64,000 nucleotides of DNA from Planctomycetota bacterium (GTDB lineage Bacteria > Planctomycetota > Phycisphaerae > UBA1845), in assembly GCA_016208685.1 (NCBI GenBank), contig JACQXM010000053.1, forward strand, positions 26,867-90,866, read 5' to 3'. Below, in pieces: positions 48,896 through 58,486 of this stretch. Every line of letters begins with the position of its first letter. The first letter of the stretch is position 1. Below the pieces are notes generated by a model, which did not search any database, had not been told where the DNA came from, and saw only the letters and a list, made by a program, of their open reading frames with translations. A program made the position numbers and the translations under genes.

Positions 48896-49684
48896 ATGGC
48901 AACGGGGCAGGCCACGCGGCGCGCAGGACAGGACTTGTGGCTGGCGGCGCCCATCTGCGCATGTCTTCTTGGCTGGCAGGCGCCCGCGGCCGAGCCGCGC
49001 GCGCCTGGTATCGCGGCGCTGTCGCCGGCGGCCGCGGAGCGCGTCGCGGACCGCATGCGCATGGTCGAGGAACAAATCGCGCGGCCGCGCGACGGGCGGA
49101 CTCCCGTGACCAGCGCCGCCGTCATCGAGGCGATGAAGACCGTCCCGCGCCACGCGTTCCTGCCCCCCGCCAGCCACCACCTGGCCTACGTAGACGCCCC
49201 CGTGCCCATCGGACACGGACAAACCATCTCGCAACCCTACATCGTCGCCTTGATGACCGAGCTGCTGGAACTCACGCCCGGCGCCAGGGTTCTCGAGATC
49301 GGAACCGGGTCCGGTTACCAGGCGGCGGTATTGGCACAGCTTACGCCGCACGTGTACACCATCGAGATCATTAAGCCGCTTGCCGACCGTGCGCGTTCAA
49401 CGCTGGACGAGCAGGGCTACCGCTCGATCCAGACTCGCCGCAGCGACGGCTACTTCGGCTGGCCGGTGGAAGCGCCCTTCGACGCCATCATTGTCACCTG
49501 CGCCGCCGGACACCTCCCCCCGCCGCTCTGGGAGCAGCTCAAGCCGGGCGGCAGGATCGTCATCCCCATCGGCGGCCCGCGCGAGACCCAGCGGCTGGTG
49601 GTCATCACCAAAACCGCGGCCGGTGAACGGCAATCCAGGACCGTCACCAGCGTGCGCTTCGTACCCTTGACCCGCGAGGAGTAA
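48896..49684 (+). CDS. pcm: protein-L-isoaspartate O-methyltransferase, probably exported
   Basis: The 262-residue protein has the PCMT landmarks PIGHGQTISQPYIVALM (104-120), motif I VLEIGTGSGYQAA (132-144) and an acidic ribose-binding region TIEIIKPL. Near the end are PGGRIVIPIG and VRFVPL. It is about 50 residues longer than cytoplasmic PCMT. The extra N-terminus has two Arg, then LWLAAPICACLLGWQAPAAE, which reads as a signal peptide. The enzyme methylates isoaspartyl residues in aged proteins. An exported copy would repair envelope or secreted proteins. ATG 48896 has GGAG 7 nt upstream. The next gene follows after 2 bp. Confidence 0.93.
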   Translation: MATGQATRRAGQDLWLAAPICACLLGWQAPAAEPRAPGIAALSPAAAERVADRMRMVEEQIARPRDGRTPVTSAAVIEAMKTVPRHAFLPPASHHLAYVDAPVPIGHGQTISQPYIVALMTELLELTPGARVLEIGTGSGYQAAVLAQLTPHVYTIEIIKPLADRARSTLDEQGYRSIQTRRSDGYFGWPVEAPFDAIIVTCAAGHLPPPLWEQLKPGGRIVIPIGGPRETQRLVVITKTAAGERQSRTVTSVRFVPLTREE

Positions 49685-49686
49685 GC

Positions 49687-52224
49687 GTGCCGCCGTTACC
49701 GCTGCCCGTGCCTGCAGCGCCGTTGTGCGGAGCAGCGGCGCTGCTATCGGCGGCCGTGTTGGGCTACGAAATCTCTCTGCTGCGACTGCTTCTGATCGCC
49801 AGCTATCACCACCTCGCGTTTCTGGTCATCAGCATCGCGCTGCTGGGATTCGGCGCCAGCGGAACGGCGCTGGTTTTCGTTCGCGTCCGCGCGAAGGCAC
49901 GGGGCGGCGCGTACTTGTTCACGCTCAGCCTGGCAACAGGCGCGAGCATGCCGGCCTGTTGGCTCGTCGCCCAGCAGATCCCCGTGGAGTCCCTGATCGT
50001 CCCCGCGATGCTCCTGCAACAGGCCGCGTGGTGGATGCTGTATTGGACGGTGCTCACGCTTCCGTTCTTCGTCGCCGCGGGCGCCTTGGGACTGACCTTG
50101 ATACTCGCCGGGCAGCGGGTAGGCCCTGTCTACGCCGGAAACCTCGTCGGCGGCGCCCTCGGGGCAGCGCTGGCTCCCGTGCTGATGAGCTGGGTTGCCG
50201 CGGAGTGGTTGCCTGCGGTGATGGGCGGGGTCGCAATTTCGGCGGCAATGGTCGTGACGTGCGGCCACCCCGCCCGACGCGGGCCGCGTGCCCTCGCCAT
50301 CGTTGCCGCGGCTGCCGTGTGCTTCGGCCTCGGACGATCGCCGGCCCGTGTCGATCAATTCAAGGATGTAGCCTATCTCGAGCGCTTGCGGCACCAGGGC
50401 CAGGCGCGTCTCGTCGCCGAGCTTCACGGTCCGCGAGCCACGCTGTCGGCCTATGCCAGCGAGCTGCTGCACGATGTGCCCTTCCTTTCCGCGACCCTCA
50501 CCCCGCCGCCGATAACGGCGATCCTGCAGGACGGCCACCGTGCCGGATCGCTGCTCGAGGTCGCCGATGCCGCCGAAGCGCGGATCATGGACGACACACT
50601 CCCGGCCATCGCCTACGCCCTCGCTCCGGCGTCGCCGCGCGTTCTGCTGCTCGGCGAGGTAGGCGGCGGCAACGCCTGGCTGGCACTGCGCCAGGCAGCA
50701 GCGCAGGTCACCTGGGTGCAGGCGGATGCCAACGCTCTTGCGCTCCTGAGCGGTCCGCTGGCCGCGCGCGGCGGGGCGGTGCTCGACCAACCGGGCGTCC
50801 GCGCCGTGGTGGCCGAGCCGCGACACTTCCTGCAACGAACGGCGGAACCGTTCGACTTGATCCAACTCGTGGGACTGGAGACCGTCGCCGCGGGGTCCGG
50901 CGGCATTGCCGGGCTGGGCCAAGAGCCGCTGATCACCGTCGAGGCGCTGGATGCCGCCCTCGACCGTCTCACCGATGATGGCATGGTCACCATCACCCGC
51001 GGTATCGAGACACCGCCCCGTGACAGCTACAAGCTCCTGGCCACGTTCGCCGCGGCCCTGCGCGCCCGCGGTGTGACTGACCCCGGCCGGTACGTCGTCG
51101 CCGTCCGCGATTACCTCGCCCTGTGCCTGATGCTCAAACGCTCCCCCTGGCGCGGAGAGCAGGTCGAACGCCTCAGACGCCTTTGCGTCGGGCGCGGACT
51201 CACGCCCGTCTGGTTCGACGGTATCACGCCGCCGGAATTGAACCACCCGGATGAACTCCCCGCGCCGCCCGACGGCATCGGCGATTGGTACTACTACGGG
51301 GCGCGCCGACTCTTATCCGAGGACGCCGGAGCCTTCCTCGATTCCTGGCCGTTTGACATTCGCCCCCCCACGGACGACCGCCCGTACTTCCACGATTTCT
51401 GCAAGATTCGGCGTCTCGGCGCGCTGCGGCAGGTTTACGGTGACGTATGGCTGACACGAGTTGAGAGCGGCTTCCTCATCGTGCTGATCGCGGCCGTCGC
51501 CGTCGGGGTTGGCGGTGGGGCGCTGGCGGTGCTGCCGCTGGGCATGTCGCGCATCGGTCGCCGGGTGCCGGGCAAGGCGGCGGTCGGCGCGTACTTCGCG
51601 GCGATCGGCCTGGCCTACCTGATGCTCGAAGTCACCTGCCTTTCCCGACTGACGCTCTGGATCGGCGATCCCGTGCTCGCCGCCGCGGTCACCATCGGAA
51701 CCTTCCTATGCCTCTCCGGCATCGGCAGCGCGCTGTCGGGAATGGGTCTTACCCGGACCCGCGGGCAACGCCGGTTGCTGTTTGCGGCATTGCTCCTCGC
51801 CGGGGCGGGGTCCCTTCTGATCCTCAGAACCCCCGCCTGGAAACCGGTTGAATCCGGGATGATCACGCGCTGCATTGCGGCGATCATCACCATCGCGCCG
51901 GTCGCTCTGTTGATGGGTTTTCCCATGCCGCTGGGCCTGCGGTGCCTGACTACCGCCGACGACGCACCGGCACAAGGCACGCCGGCCTGCGGCGATTCCG
52001 AGGGCGTCGGTTCGAAACCGGGCCATGTCAGCACGTTCCTCGTGCCCTGGGCCTGGGGAGTCAACGGCTTTGCCTCGGTGATGGCCGCCCCGCTGGCGAC
52101 CGCCCTGGGCATGGCGTGGGGCTATCACGTAGCGGGTGCCGTAGCGCTGATCTGCTACGCGGTGGCCGCCGTGTCTTTCGCGCGACTCGACCCACGTGCG
52201 CGTGGCCGCGGGTCGCACCGCTGA
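49687..52224 (+). CDS. membrane spermidine-synthase-like protein
   Basis: The 845-residue protein starts at a GTG 2 bp after pcm. About seven helices (residues 10-225) are followed by a Rossmann methyltransferase/spermidine-synthase-like domain. In that domain VLLLGEVGGGNAWLALRQ is the nucleotide-binding loop, and QRTAEPFDLIQLVGLETVA corresponds to the catalytic-loop region. PTDDRPYFHDF precedes another six or so helices. This layout (helices, synthase-like domain, helices) is common in planctomycetes and proteobacteria. The usual DD/DxE polyamine-site residues are not obvious, so true aminopropyl transfer is doubtful. Coupling with pcm suggests a related role in the envelope. Confidence 0.8.
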   Translation: MPPLPLPVPAAPLCGAAALLSAAVLGYEISLLRLLLIASYHHLAFLVISIALLGFGASGTALVFVRVRAKARGGAYLFTLSLATGASMPACWLVAQQIPVESLIVPAMLLQQAAWWMLYWTVLTLPFFVAAGALGLTLILAGQRVGPVYAGNLVGGALGAALAPVLMSWVAAEWLPAVMGGVAISAAMVVTCGHPARRGPRALAIVAAAAVCFGLGRSPARVDQFKDVAYLERLRHQGQARLVAELHGPRATLSAYASELLHDVPFLSATLTPPPITAILQDGHRAGSLLEVADAAEARIMDDTLPAIAYALAPASPRVLLLGEVGGGNAWLALRQAAAQVTWVQADANALALLSGPLAARGGAVLDQPGVRAVVAEPRHFLQRTAEPFDLIQLVGLETVAAGSGGIAGLGQEPLITVEALDAALDRLTDDGMVTITRGIETPPRDSYKLLATFAAALRARGVTDPGRYVVAVRDYLALCLMLKRSPWRGEQVERLRRLCVGRGLTPVWFDGITPPELNHPDELPAPPDGIGDWYYYGARRLLSEDAGAFLDSWPFDIRPPTDDRPYFHDFCKIRRLGALRQVYGDVWLTRVESGFLIVLIAAVAVGVGGGALAVLPLGMSRIGRRVPGKAAVGAYFAAIGLAYLMLEVTCLSRLTLWIGDPVLAAAVTIGTFLCLSGIGSALSGMGLTRTRGQRRLLFAALLLAGAGSLLILRTPAWKPVESGMITRCIAAIITIAPVALLMGFPMPLGLRCLTTADDAPAQGTPACGDSEGVGSKPGHVSTFLVPWAWGVNGFASVMAAPLATALGMAWGYHVAGAVALICYAVAAVSFARLDPRARGRGSHR

Positions 52225-52349
52225 CCCCGTCGTTCCGTTCCATCGCACGGACCGACGCTGCACCGAACAGCGCGGCGCCTTCGAGCGGAAGCCGCGGCCC
52301 TCGCCGCCACCGACGCAACGACGCGTGACCGACACGTCGATGCGCAGGA

Positions 52350-52378
52350 TTGACCCGCGTCCCGAAAACCGGTAAGGT
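52350..52378 (+). promoter_or_regulatory. candidate promoter of the Kazal-like gene
   Basis: TTGACC (52350-52355), a 17-bp spacer and TAAGGT (52373-52378) precede a leader of about 75 nt. Confidence 0.35.
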
Positions 52379-52458
52379 TGCGGGGCGTGCTGTGGCGTAC
52401 CGCAGGCGGCGCGTCACCGCTCGGTTCACCACAACACCGTGTCAACAGGAGGTCCATC

Positions 52459-52671
52459 ATGAAGCGTACCGGTCGGATGCTCATCGTTCTGGCGGTGGCC
52501 GCGGCAGCGGTTACGGCCGTGATCTCCCTTTCCAGCCCGGCGCAGGGCGGGCCGCCCGTATGTCCGGAGATCTACGCGCCCGTGATCTGCGACAACGGGA
52601 AGGTCTACCCCAACCAGTGCTGGGCGGATCGCCACCACGCCAAGAACTGCGTGCCCTACGGCGAGCCATGA
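52459..52671 (+). CDS. small secreted Kazal-like protein
   Basis: The 70-residue product starts at an ATG with AGGAGG 7 nt upstream. The signal peptide (MLIVLAVAAAAVTAVISLSS) ends near PAQGG. The mature part is about 40 residues with CPEIYAPVICDNGKVYPNQC and a later NC. Four Cys and the PV..C..G..Y.N.C pattern match a reduced Kazal-type inhibitor fold, which normally has six Cys. It could inhibit a serine protease. The secreted subtilisin-like enzyme nearby is a tempting but unproven target. The gene stands alone between the membrane synthase-like gene and carB. Confidence 0.8.
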   Translation: MKRTGRMLIVLAVAAAAVTAVISLSSPAQGGPPVCPEIYAPVICDNGKVYPNQCWADRHHAKNCVPYGEP

Positions 52672-52927
52672 CGCTGGGCACGGCGGCCGAGCGCTGCGCC
52701 GCGCAGCGCATCGTTACATCGGGCGGTTGACCGGCCGCGAACGGACGAACGTCAGTTTCGTAGCGCCTGTTCGTGTAGTGTCTCGCGATTACGTGACCGA
52801 TTGTTGATCGCCCCCGCGGCGGGCGTTCGGCCTTCGCGCGGCCGCGCGAGCCGAAGCCCGCGGCTCGATACGGTTAGATTTCAAGAAGACACTACATCAG
52901 CGCCATCGTCCCGCCCTGGAACAAGAC

Positions 52928-52962
52928 AAGGGAGCGGAAGGCCCCCGGCCGACCGCTCCTTT
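52928..52962. terminator. hairpin between the Kazal-like gene and carB
   Basis: A 10-bp stem (AAGGGAGCGG with CCGCTCCTTT) ends in a short T run on the plus strand. Another hairpin, with a 6-bp GC stem, lies at 53006-53021, just past the carB stop. They probably end convergent transcripts. The rest of 52672-53031 has no gene, but has an inverted repeat CGAGCCG/CGGCTCG at 52847-52867. Confidence 0.5.
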
Positions 52963-53031
52963 GCCTTGACCCGCATCGGCGCGAGCGTTGCCATCGTCGC
53001 CCCTCTGGCCCCGCCGGGCCAACCAGGAAGC

Positions 53032-56000
53032 TTACACTTCGCCAAAGTAGGTTTGCAGCGGGCGGACGGTCAGTGGGGTGGCCGGTCGCCCGTCTTCGGA
53101 GTGTAGCAATGCCCGGATGCCCGCCACCGCCGCCCGTGCCCCGGCCAGAGTGGTTATGAGCGGAATGCGCCGCGCCGCCGCAGCGGCGCGCCACCGACCT
53201 TCCGCTGAGGCCGGTCCGGTGTGAATCGGCGTGTTGATCAGCAGATCCAGCGTGCCGTTCAGAATCAGGTCCTTCAAAAACGGCGCCTCGCCGCGGTCCG
53301 CGGACTTGGAAACCAGGGTCGCGGGAATGCCGGCCTCCGCCAGTACGTCGCGCGTGCCCACGGTGGAGAAGATGGTGAATCCCAGGTCGTACAGTTCGCG
53401 GGCGATCGAGACGATGCGCGGCTTGTCGGGGTCGTTGACGCTAAGCAGCACGTTGCCGCGGGTGGGCAGTGACAGGCCCGTGGCAATCTGCGCCTTGGCA
53501 AATGCCTGGCCGAAGGTGGGCGCAATCGCCATGACCTCGCCGGTGCTGCGCATCTCCGGCCCCAGGATCACGTCCACGCCGGGGAATTTCTCGAACGGGA
53601 AAACCGGGGCTTTGATCGCTGTGTGCCTGGGCCAGGGGGTCTCGCTGACCCCGAACTCCGCCAGCACACCGGAAAGGGGCTCGCCGAGCATGGCGCGGGT
53701 GGCGATCTGTGCCCACGGGATTCCCGTGGCCTTGGCCACGAAAGGAAGCGTACGCGAGGCACGGGGGTTCACTTCCAGCACGTACACCGTGCGGTTGAGG
53801 ATGGCGTATTGCACGTTCATCGCCCCGCACACTTCCAGCCGCCGGGCGAGGCGCTTGGTGGAGCGGAACAGTTCCTCCATAACCATGCGCCCCAGCGAGA
53901 ACGGCGGCAATACGCAGGTGCTGTCCCCGCTGTGGATCCCCGCCTCCTCGATGTGCTCCATGATGCCCGCCACCATGCACGTGGGCGGGGCGTCGCTGTC
54001 GCCCGCGCGCCCGTAGTCGGCCACCGCGTCCACGTCCACCTCGATGGCGTCCACCAGGAACTTGTCGATGAGCAGCGGGTTGTCGGATCGTCCGCCGGCG
54101 CGGTCCGTGGCCCCGAAGGCCTCCGCCAGATAGTCATCCAGGTCGCGCTGGTTGTTGCAGACCCGCATCCCCCGCCCGCCCAGCACGTAACTGGGGCGGA
54201 CCAGAATGGGGTAGCCCAGCCGTTCGGCGACGGCGAAGGCGCCCGTCGGCGTGCGGGCGATGCCGTTGGGCGGTTGAAGAAGGCTCAGCTCGCGCAGCAC
54301 GCGCTGGAACTCGTCGCGATCCTCCGCGAGGTGGATCATCTCCGGCTGAGTGCCAAGGATCGGCACTCCCGAGTCCTTCAGGCCCTGCGCCAGGTTCAGC
54401 GGCGTCTGTCCGCCGAACTGCACGATCACTCCGCGGACCAGCCCGAGCCCACCGGGACACTTGCCTGTCCCCCCTTCGTGCCTTCGTGCCTTCGTGCCTT
54501 CGTGGCGGGGCGCCTCGATTCCTTCGCCAACCGGCTCCGGATCGCGGTCCAGCCGCTCGATGACGTTCAGCACGTCCTCGTGCGTTAGCGGCTCGAAGAA
54601 GAGCATGTCGCTGGTGTCGTAGTCGGTGCTCACGGTCTCGGGGTTGGAGTTGATCATCACCGATTCAAAGCCGGCGCGGCGGGCGGCGAAGGAGGCGTGG
54701 CAGCAGCAGTAGTCGAACTCGATGCCCTGCCCAATCCGGTTCGGACCGCCGCCCAGTACGATGACCTTGGGGCGATCACTGACCCGGATCTCGTCGTCCA
54801 CCACCGTGCCCACGACGCCCTCCAGGACCTGCGTCAGCGGCGACTCGTGTGTGGAGTAGTAGTAGGGGGTGCGCGCCTCGAACTCCGCGGCGCACGTGTC
54901 CACCAGCTTGTATGCGGGGCGCGGCCGCGCGTCGCCGGTTCCCTTAGCCGCGTGCGTCAGCGCCTCTCCCGCTGCCGCCGCCAGTTGCACCTGGCTGTAG
55001 CCAAGCTGCTTGGCGCGAGCCAGCAAGCCCCGAGGCGTCTGCGTGCCAACGACGGGCGACGGAGAAGCACTCAGTTGGCGCGCCTCCCTGCCCTCGGAAT
55101 CGGCGGCGCGGAGCACCTGGTCCTCGGCATCCACCAGCTCCTTCAAGTGCTCCAGAAACCACGGGTCGATCCGCGTCAACTCGCGGACCTGGGCCACGGT
55201 CCACCCCATCTTGAAGGCATAGCGGACGTAGTACGGCCGGCCCTGGCACGGACGGCCAAGTTTGTCACGGAGCACGTCGGCGGCAATGGGCCAGTGCCGC
55301 GCGTGCTCCTCGACGGTGTCCGGCGGCGCTTCGGTCGCCGTTGTGCCGCCCAGCGACCCACGGGCCGGCTCGCCCGTCGCCGCGGCACGCGCGGCAGCCT
55401 GCGCCCTCGAACCCCACTTCAGCCAGGCATCGTTCTCGTCCAGCCCGAAGCCGAAGCGCTTGACCTCCATGGAGCGGATGCACTTCTGAAACGCCTCCTT
55501 GAACGTGCGACCGATGGCCATCGCCTCGCCCACGGATTTCATCTGCGTGGTCAGCGTTTCGTCGGCGTCCGGAAACTTCTCGAACGTCCAGCGCGGCATC
55601 TTCACTACGACGTAATCGATCGTCGGCTCGAAGCTGGCGGGCGTGGTCCTCGTGATGTCGTTGGGCAGTTCGTCCAGTGTGTATCCCACGGCCAGCTTGG
55701 CGGCGATCCGGGCGATGGGGTAGCCCGTCGCCTTGCTGGCCAAGGCCGACGAGCGCGAAACGCGGGGGTTCATCTCGATCACCACCTGCCGGCCGGTGGC
55801 GGGATCGACGGCGAACTGGATGTTGCAGCCCCCGGTGTCCACGCCGATCGCCCGGATGATGGCGATCGCGCCGTCGCGCATTTTCTGGTATTCCTTGTCG
55901 GTCAGCGTCTGCGCCGGGGCCACGGTGATGGAATCACCGGTGTGCACCCCCATGGGGTCGAGGTTCTCGATGGAGCAGATGATGACCACGTTGTCGGCGC

Positions 56001-56685
56001 GGTCGCGCATCACCTCCAGCTCGAACTCCTTCCAGCCGTAGAGATCCTCCTCGATGAGGATCTCGCTCACCCGCGAGTAGGCCAGCCCGCGGCGGGCGAT
56101 GGTTTCGAACTCCTCCATCGTCCGGCAGTACCCGCCGCCCGCGCCGCCCAGCGTGTAGGCCGGGCGAATGCAGCAGGGCAGGTTCACGTCTTCCAGCACG
56201 CGCTGCGCTTCCTCCCAGGTGTGAGCGACGCCGGAGCGTGGGACGTCCAGCCCGATGGCGAGCATGGTTTCCTTGAAGGCGGTACGGTTTTCCGCCTTGT
56301 GGATGGCGTCCGGCCGGGCGCCGATCATCTCCACGCCGTGGCGCTGCAGGATGCCGCGCTCATGGCACTCCATGGCGCAATTCAGGCCCGTCTGCCCGCC
56401 CAGCGTGGGCAGCAGGACGTCGACCGGCGTGCCCGCGGCGCGCTCGCAGACCAGGATCTTCTCCACGAACTCCGGCGTGATGGGCTCGATGTAGGTGCGG
56501 TCCGCGGTCTCCGGGTCGGTCATGATCGTGGCGGGGTTGGAGTTGATGAGCACTACGCGGTAGCCCTCCTCGCGCAGGGCCTTGCAGGCCTGGGTGCCGG
56601 AGTAGTCGAACTCGCACCCCTGGCCGATGACGATCGGGCCGGAGCCGATGATGAGGATGCTGTGGATGTCGCCGCGCTTTGGCAT
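53032..56685 (-). CDS. carB: carbamoyl-phosphate synthase large subunit
   Basis: The 1217-residue protein is the synthetase subunit that makes carbamoyl phosphate for arginine and pyrimidine synthesis. The first half has [20 protein letters not shown] and the ATP-grasp landmarks [15 protein letters not shown] and [20 protein letters not shown]. The second half repeats them ([49 protein letters not shown]). The MGS-like allosteric domain follows ([12 protein letters not shown]). It is about 140 residues longer than E. coli CarB because of several loop insertions. One of these (near residues 724-745) is encoded by an 8-bp tandem array. carA is not in the window. The ATG at 56685 lacks a strong ribosome binding site. 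Confidence 0.97.
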   Translation of the reverse strand: MPKRGDIHSILIIGSGPIVIGQGCEFDYSGTQACKALREEGYRVVLINSNPATIMTDPETADRTYIEPITPEFVEKILVCERAAGTPVDVLLPTLGGQTGLNCAMECHERGILQRHGVEMIGARPDAIHKAENRTAFKETMLAIGLDVPRSGVAHTWEEAQRVLEDVNLPCCIRPAYTLGGAGGGYCRTMEEFETIARRGLAYSRVSEILIEEDLYGWKEFELEVMRDRADNVVIICSIENLDPMGVHTGDSITVAPAQTLTDKEYQKMRDGAIAIIRAIGVDTGGCNIQFAVDPATGRQVVIEMNPRVSRSSALASKATGYPIARIAAKLAVGYTLDELPNDITRTTPASFEPTIDYVVVKMPRWTFEKFPDADETLTTQMKSVGEAMAIGRTFKEAFQKCIRSMEVKRFGFGLDENDAWLKWGSRAQAAARAAATGEPARGSLGGTTATEAPPDTVEEHARHWPIAADVLRDKLGRPCQGRPYYVRYAFKMGWTVAQVRELTRIDPWFLEHLKELVDAEDQVLRAADSEGREARQLSASPSPVVGTQTPRGLLARAKQLGYSQVQLAAAAGEALTHAAKGTGDARPRPAYKLVDTCAAEFEARTPYYYSTHESPLTQVLEGVVGTVVDDEIRVSDRPKVIVLGGGPNRIGQGIEFDYCCCHASFAARRAGFESVMINSNPETVSTDYDTSDMLFFEPLTHEDVLNVIERLDRDPEPVGEGIEAPRHEGTKARRHEGGTGKCPGGLGLVRGVIVQFGGQTPLNLAQGLKDSGVPILGTQPEMIHLAEDRDEFQRVLRELSLLQPPNGIARTPTGAFAVAERLGYPILVRPSYVLGGRGMRVCNNQRDLDDYLAEAFGATDRAGGRSDNPLLIDKFLVDAIEVDVDAVADYGRAGDSDAPPTCMVAGIMEHIEEAGIHSGDSTCVLPPFSLGRMVMEELFRSTKRLARRLEVCGAMNVQYAILNRTVYVLEVNPRASRTLPFVAKATGIPWAQIATRAMLGEPLSGVLAEFGVSETPWPRHTAIKAPVFPFEKFPGVDVILGPEMRSTGEVMAIAPTFGQAFAKAQIATGLSLPTRGNVLLSVNDPDKPRIVSIARELYDLGFTIFSTVGTRDVLAEAGIPATLVSKSADRGEAPFLKDLILNGTLDLLINTPIHTGPASAEGRWRAAAAARRIPLITTLAGARAAVAGIRALLHSEDGRPATPLTVRPLQTYFGEV
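54473..54504 (+). repeat. 8-bp tandem array inside carB
   Basis: Four perfect copies of CCTTCGTG encode [12 protein letters not shown] on the opposite strand. They lie just before the conserved [13 protein letters not shown] of CarB. The unit length is not a multiple of three, so gain or loss of one unit would shift the frame. Confidence 0.9.
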
Positions 56686-56733
56686 GGCGCCGTTTTACAC
56701 GCCCTTCGGCTCTGACGCGACCTCCGCATCGCA

Positions 56734-57006
56734 GGGGCGCTGTGACGCGCCCCGGCGAAGGGAGCGATCACTTCGCCCAGGGTTGGCCTGACAGCGGTGG
56801 GACCGGCAGCGGACCTTCGCCGATGGGCGCGCAAAGGTCCCGGCTCCGGGACATACCACTGCCCAGCCGCTACGACGACTTTCAACTGTCGTGAACTACT
56901 TGCCTGGTCGGCGACGTGAAGGGCCGGCGAATGGAATCCGCGCGGCCCTTGCGGTTGCCGGGTTCTCATCTTGGGGCACGTCCACCTGCTGGGCGTGCCC
57001 TTTTTT
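56734..57006 (+). ncRNA. candidate structured RNA (hairpin-rich spacer)
   Basis: This spacer holds a chain of perfect stems: 7 bp at 56734-56753, 7 bp directly after it at 56754-56777, 7 bp at 56811-56840 and 6-7 bp at 56837-56852. The third and fourth exclude each other. Further stems are 5 bp at 56875-56892, 8 bp (11 with a bulge) at 56919-56950 and the terminator stem. It matched none of the tmRNA, RNase P or SRP RNA signatures I checked. Read on the minus strand it could instead be the carB leader. Confidence 0.4.
56974..57006 (+). terminator. intrinsic terminator
   Basis: The stem GGGCACG/CGTGCCC (56974-56980 and 56994-57000) is followed directly by six T on the plus strand. No protein-coding gene precedes it on that strand, so it supports a short transcript from this spacer. 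Confidence 0.75.
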
Positions 57007-57465
57007 CTGGCCTCCTCCGCGGAATCTGTGGGTGGTTTTTTGGGGCGAACCCTTGCCCCGGAGAGGGCTGATCTTGCTGCAAACCCGCGGATTCGGCCGC
57101 TCGCGGCGGGCCTCCGGAAATGGCGTCCGGTTCCGGAGCGGTGAATCCAGCAACGCAACCCGTCCCGAAGGTCTACGAACGGGCTCCCAGAGGTCCAAGC
57201 GGGCTCGTTTTGGACCCACGGATTCTGCGGAAGAGCCTTTTTCTGGAATCCCGGCGACGCCCTCGGCCCTCCACGAACCTGCTACACCGGCGATGCGAAC
57301 GTAAACTACTGTCAGACCGAGCTCCTCGGCCGACGCTGCGAAATCGCTGCCTAGAGCAGCCCTAAATCAATCGTAGCGCGTTAGGCGCATGTTAGGATTG
57401 CGCGAGATGGGCGCTGTTTGTAGGCTCGTTTCGAGGTCCGAGATTGGACCCGGAAGGAGCCATGG

Positions 57466-57831
57466 ATGGGCGTTGCGTATGGTCAGGATTTGCGCGATCG
57501 GATTCTCCGGGCCTACGGCCGGGGAATGAAGACCAAACAGATTGCCGAGCTGTTTCAAGTGAGTTCGTCGTGGGCCCGTCGCGTGAAGCAGCGGTTTTGC
57601 GAATCCGGTGAGACCGCGCCTCGACCCCGCGGAGGAGCCACGGTCATCAAGATCGATCTGGTCCGCCTGGCCGAACTGGTCAGGCAACGACCGGATGCCA
57701 CCACACGTGAACTCCATGCCATTCTGGGGGCCGATTGCTGTGAGTCGGCGGTGGGTCTGGCGCTCAAGCGACTGGGACTCTCTTTTAAAAAAAGACGATC
57801 CATGCCGCCGAGCAGGACCGTGCGGACGTAG
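57466..57831 (+). CDS. IS630 transposase, N-terminal frame
   Basis: The 121-residue frame encodes the DNA-binding part: a helix-turn-helix with KTKQIAELFQVSSSWARRVK, then a second one (ATTRELHAILGADCCESAVG) and LALKRLGLSFKK. At 57787-57793 seven A follow four T. Reading one base back at this point continues as KKTIHAAEQDRADVARRRA, the normal linker of full-length IS630 transposases. The last residues of this frame (RRSMPPSRTVRT) are therefore an off-frame tail. A fused product would come from -1 ribosomal frameshifting or transcriptional slippage at the A run. Confidence 0.88.
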   Translation: MGVAYGQDLRDRILRAYGRGMKTKQIAELFQVSSSWARRVKQRFCESGETAPRPRGGATVIKIDLVRLAELVRQRPDATTRELHAILGADCCESAVGLALKRLGLSFKKRRSMPPSRTVRT

Positions 57832-57884
57832 CGCGGCGTCGTGCCGCCTGGAAGCGAATTCAGCCCAGAATCCATGCTCAACGA

Positions 57885-58400
57885 TTGATCTTCATCGACG
57901 AAACCTGGACCAAGACGAACATGACTCGTCTGCGCGGCCGGGCGCCACGGGGCCAGCGTCTGATCGACAGAACACCGCACGGCCACTGGAAAACCACGAC
58001 GTTGATTGAGGCCATGGGAACCCATGGAATGCGTTGTTCCACGGTCGTGGACGGAGCCGTCAATGGGGATGTGTTTGAGGCCTTCGTGGAACAAGTACTT
58101 GTTCCCGACCTTCACACAGATGATGTGGTCATTATGGACAATCTATCCAGTCACAAGAGGCCGCGCGTCCGTGAGTTGATCGAAAAAGCGGGCGCTCACC
58201 TGGTGTTTCTGCCCGCGTACAGCCCTGATCTGAATCCGATTGAATTGATCTTCGCCAAGATCAAACAGTTGCTTCGATCCCTGGCCTGCCGAACTCGACA
58301 AGCCCTATGGAACGCGATTCAATCCGTCCTCGATCAGGTTACGCCCTCCGACGCCGCCAACTGCTTCAAACACTGCGGATACACGCTACAAATGGACTAA
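57885..58400 (+). CDS. IS630 transposase, catalytic frame
   Basis: This frame encodes the DDE domain: FIDETWTKTNM (first Asp), VVIMDNLSSHK (second Asp) and PAYSPDLNPIELIFAKIK (Glu). TTG at 57885 is only the first possible start. The conserved protein runs on from the upstream frame through the A7 slip site, and all three catalytic residues are intact. The element may therefore be active if frameshifting works. The stop is 8 bp before the right TA. Confidence 0.88.
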   Translation: MIFIDETWTKTNMTRLRGRAPRGQRLIDRTPHGHWKTTTLIEAMGTHGMRCSTVVDGAVNGDVFEAFVEQVLVPDLHTDDVVIMDNLSSHKRPRVRELIEKAGAHLVFLPAYSPDLNPIELIFAKIKQLLRSLACRTRQALWNAIQSVLDQVTPSDAANCFKHCGYTLQMD

Positions 58401-58446
58401 GACCGCTCTAGTGCGCCGGTGCCTCACCGCGCGATCTCGTTTTTGT

Positions 58447-58452
58447 TACAAT
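58447..58452 (+). promoter_or_regulatory. candidate -10 box of the HAF-repeat gene
   Basis: TACAAT overlaps an upstream in-frame ATG at 58451. This favours translation from the ATG at 58487. Its -35 region would lie at about 58424-58429, only 14 bp from the IS630 end. Confidence 0.4.
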
Positions 58453-58486
58453 GACCGCGCGATTACTCCCCTCGGAGCGGGCGGCG

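Larger units (their letters stand above)
57352..58410 (+). mobile_element. IS630-family insertion sequence
   Basis: The element of about 1055 bp is flanked by TA on both sides (57352-57353 and 58409-58410), the target duplication expected for IS630/Tc1-type elements. The inverted ends are about 30 bp with roughly two-thirds identity; both begin TAGAGC and share GTAGCG further in. It carries two overlapping transposase frames. It sits between the candidate RNA/carB leader region and the HAF-repeat gene. GC content is clearly lower than in neighbouring genes. Confidence 0.92.

Noticed and set aside
48632..49351. N-terminal extension of the protease frame by 240 residues
   Set aside because: It lies opposite the well-supported pcm gene, has no leader sequence, and the GTG at 48631 has a ribosome binding site, a signal peptide and a promoter.
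56734..57006. Known RNAs (tmRNA, RNase P RNA, SRP RNA)
   Set aside because: None of the universally conserved signature sequences of these RNAs was found on either strand.
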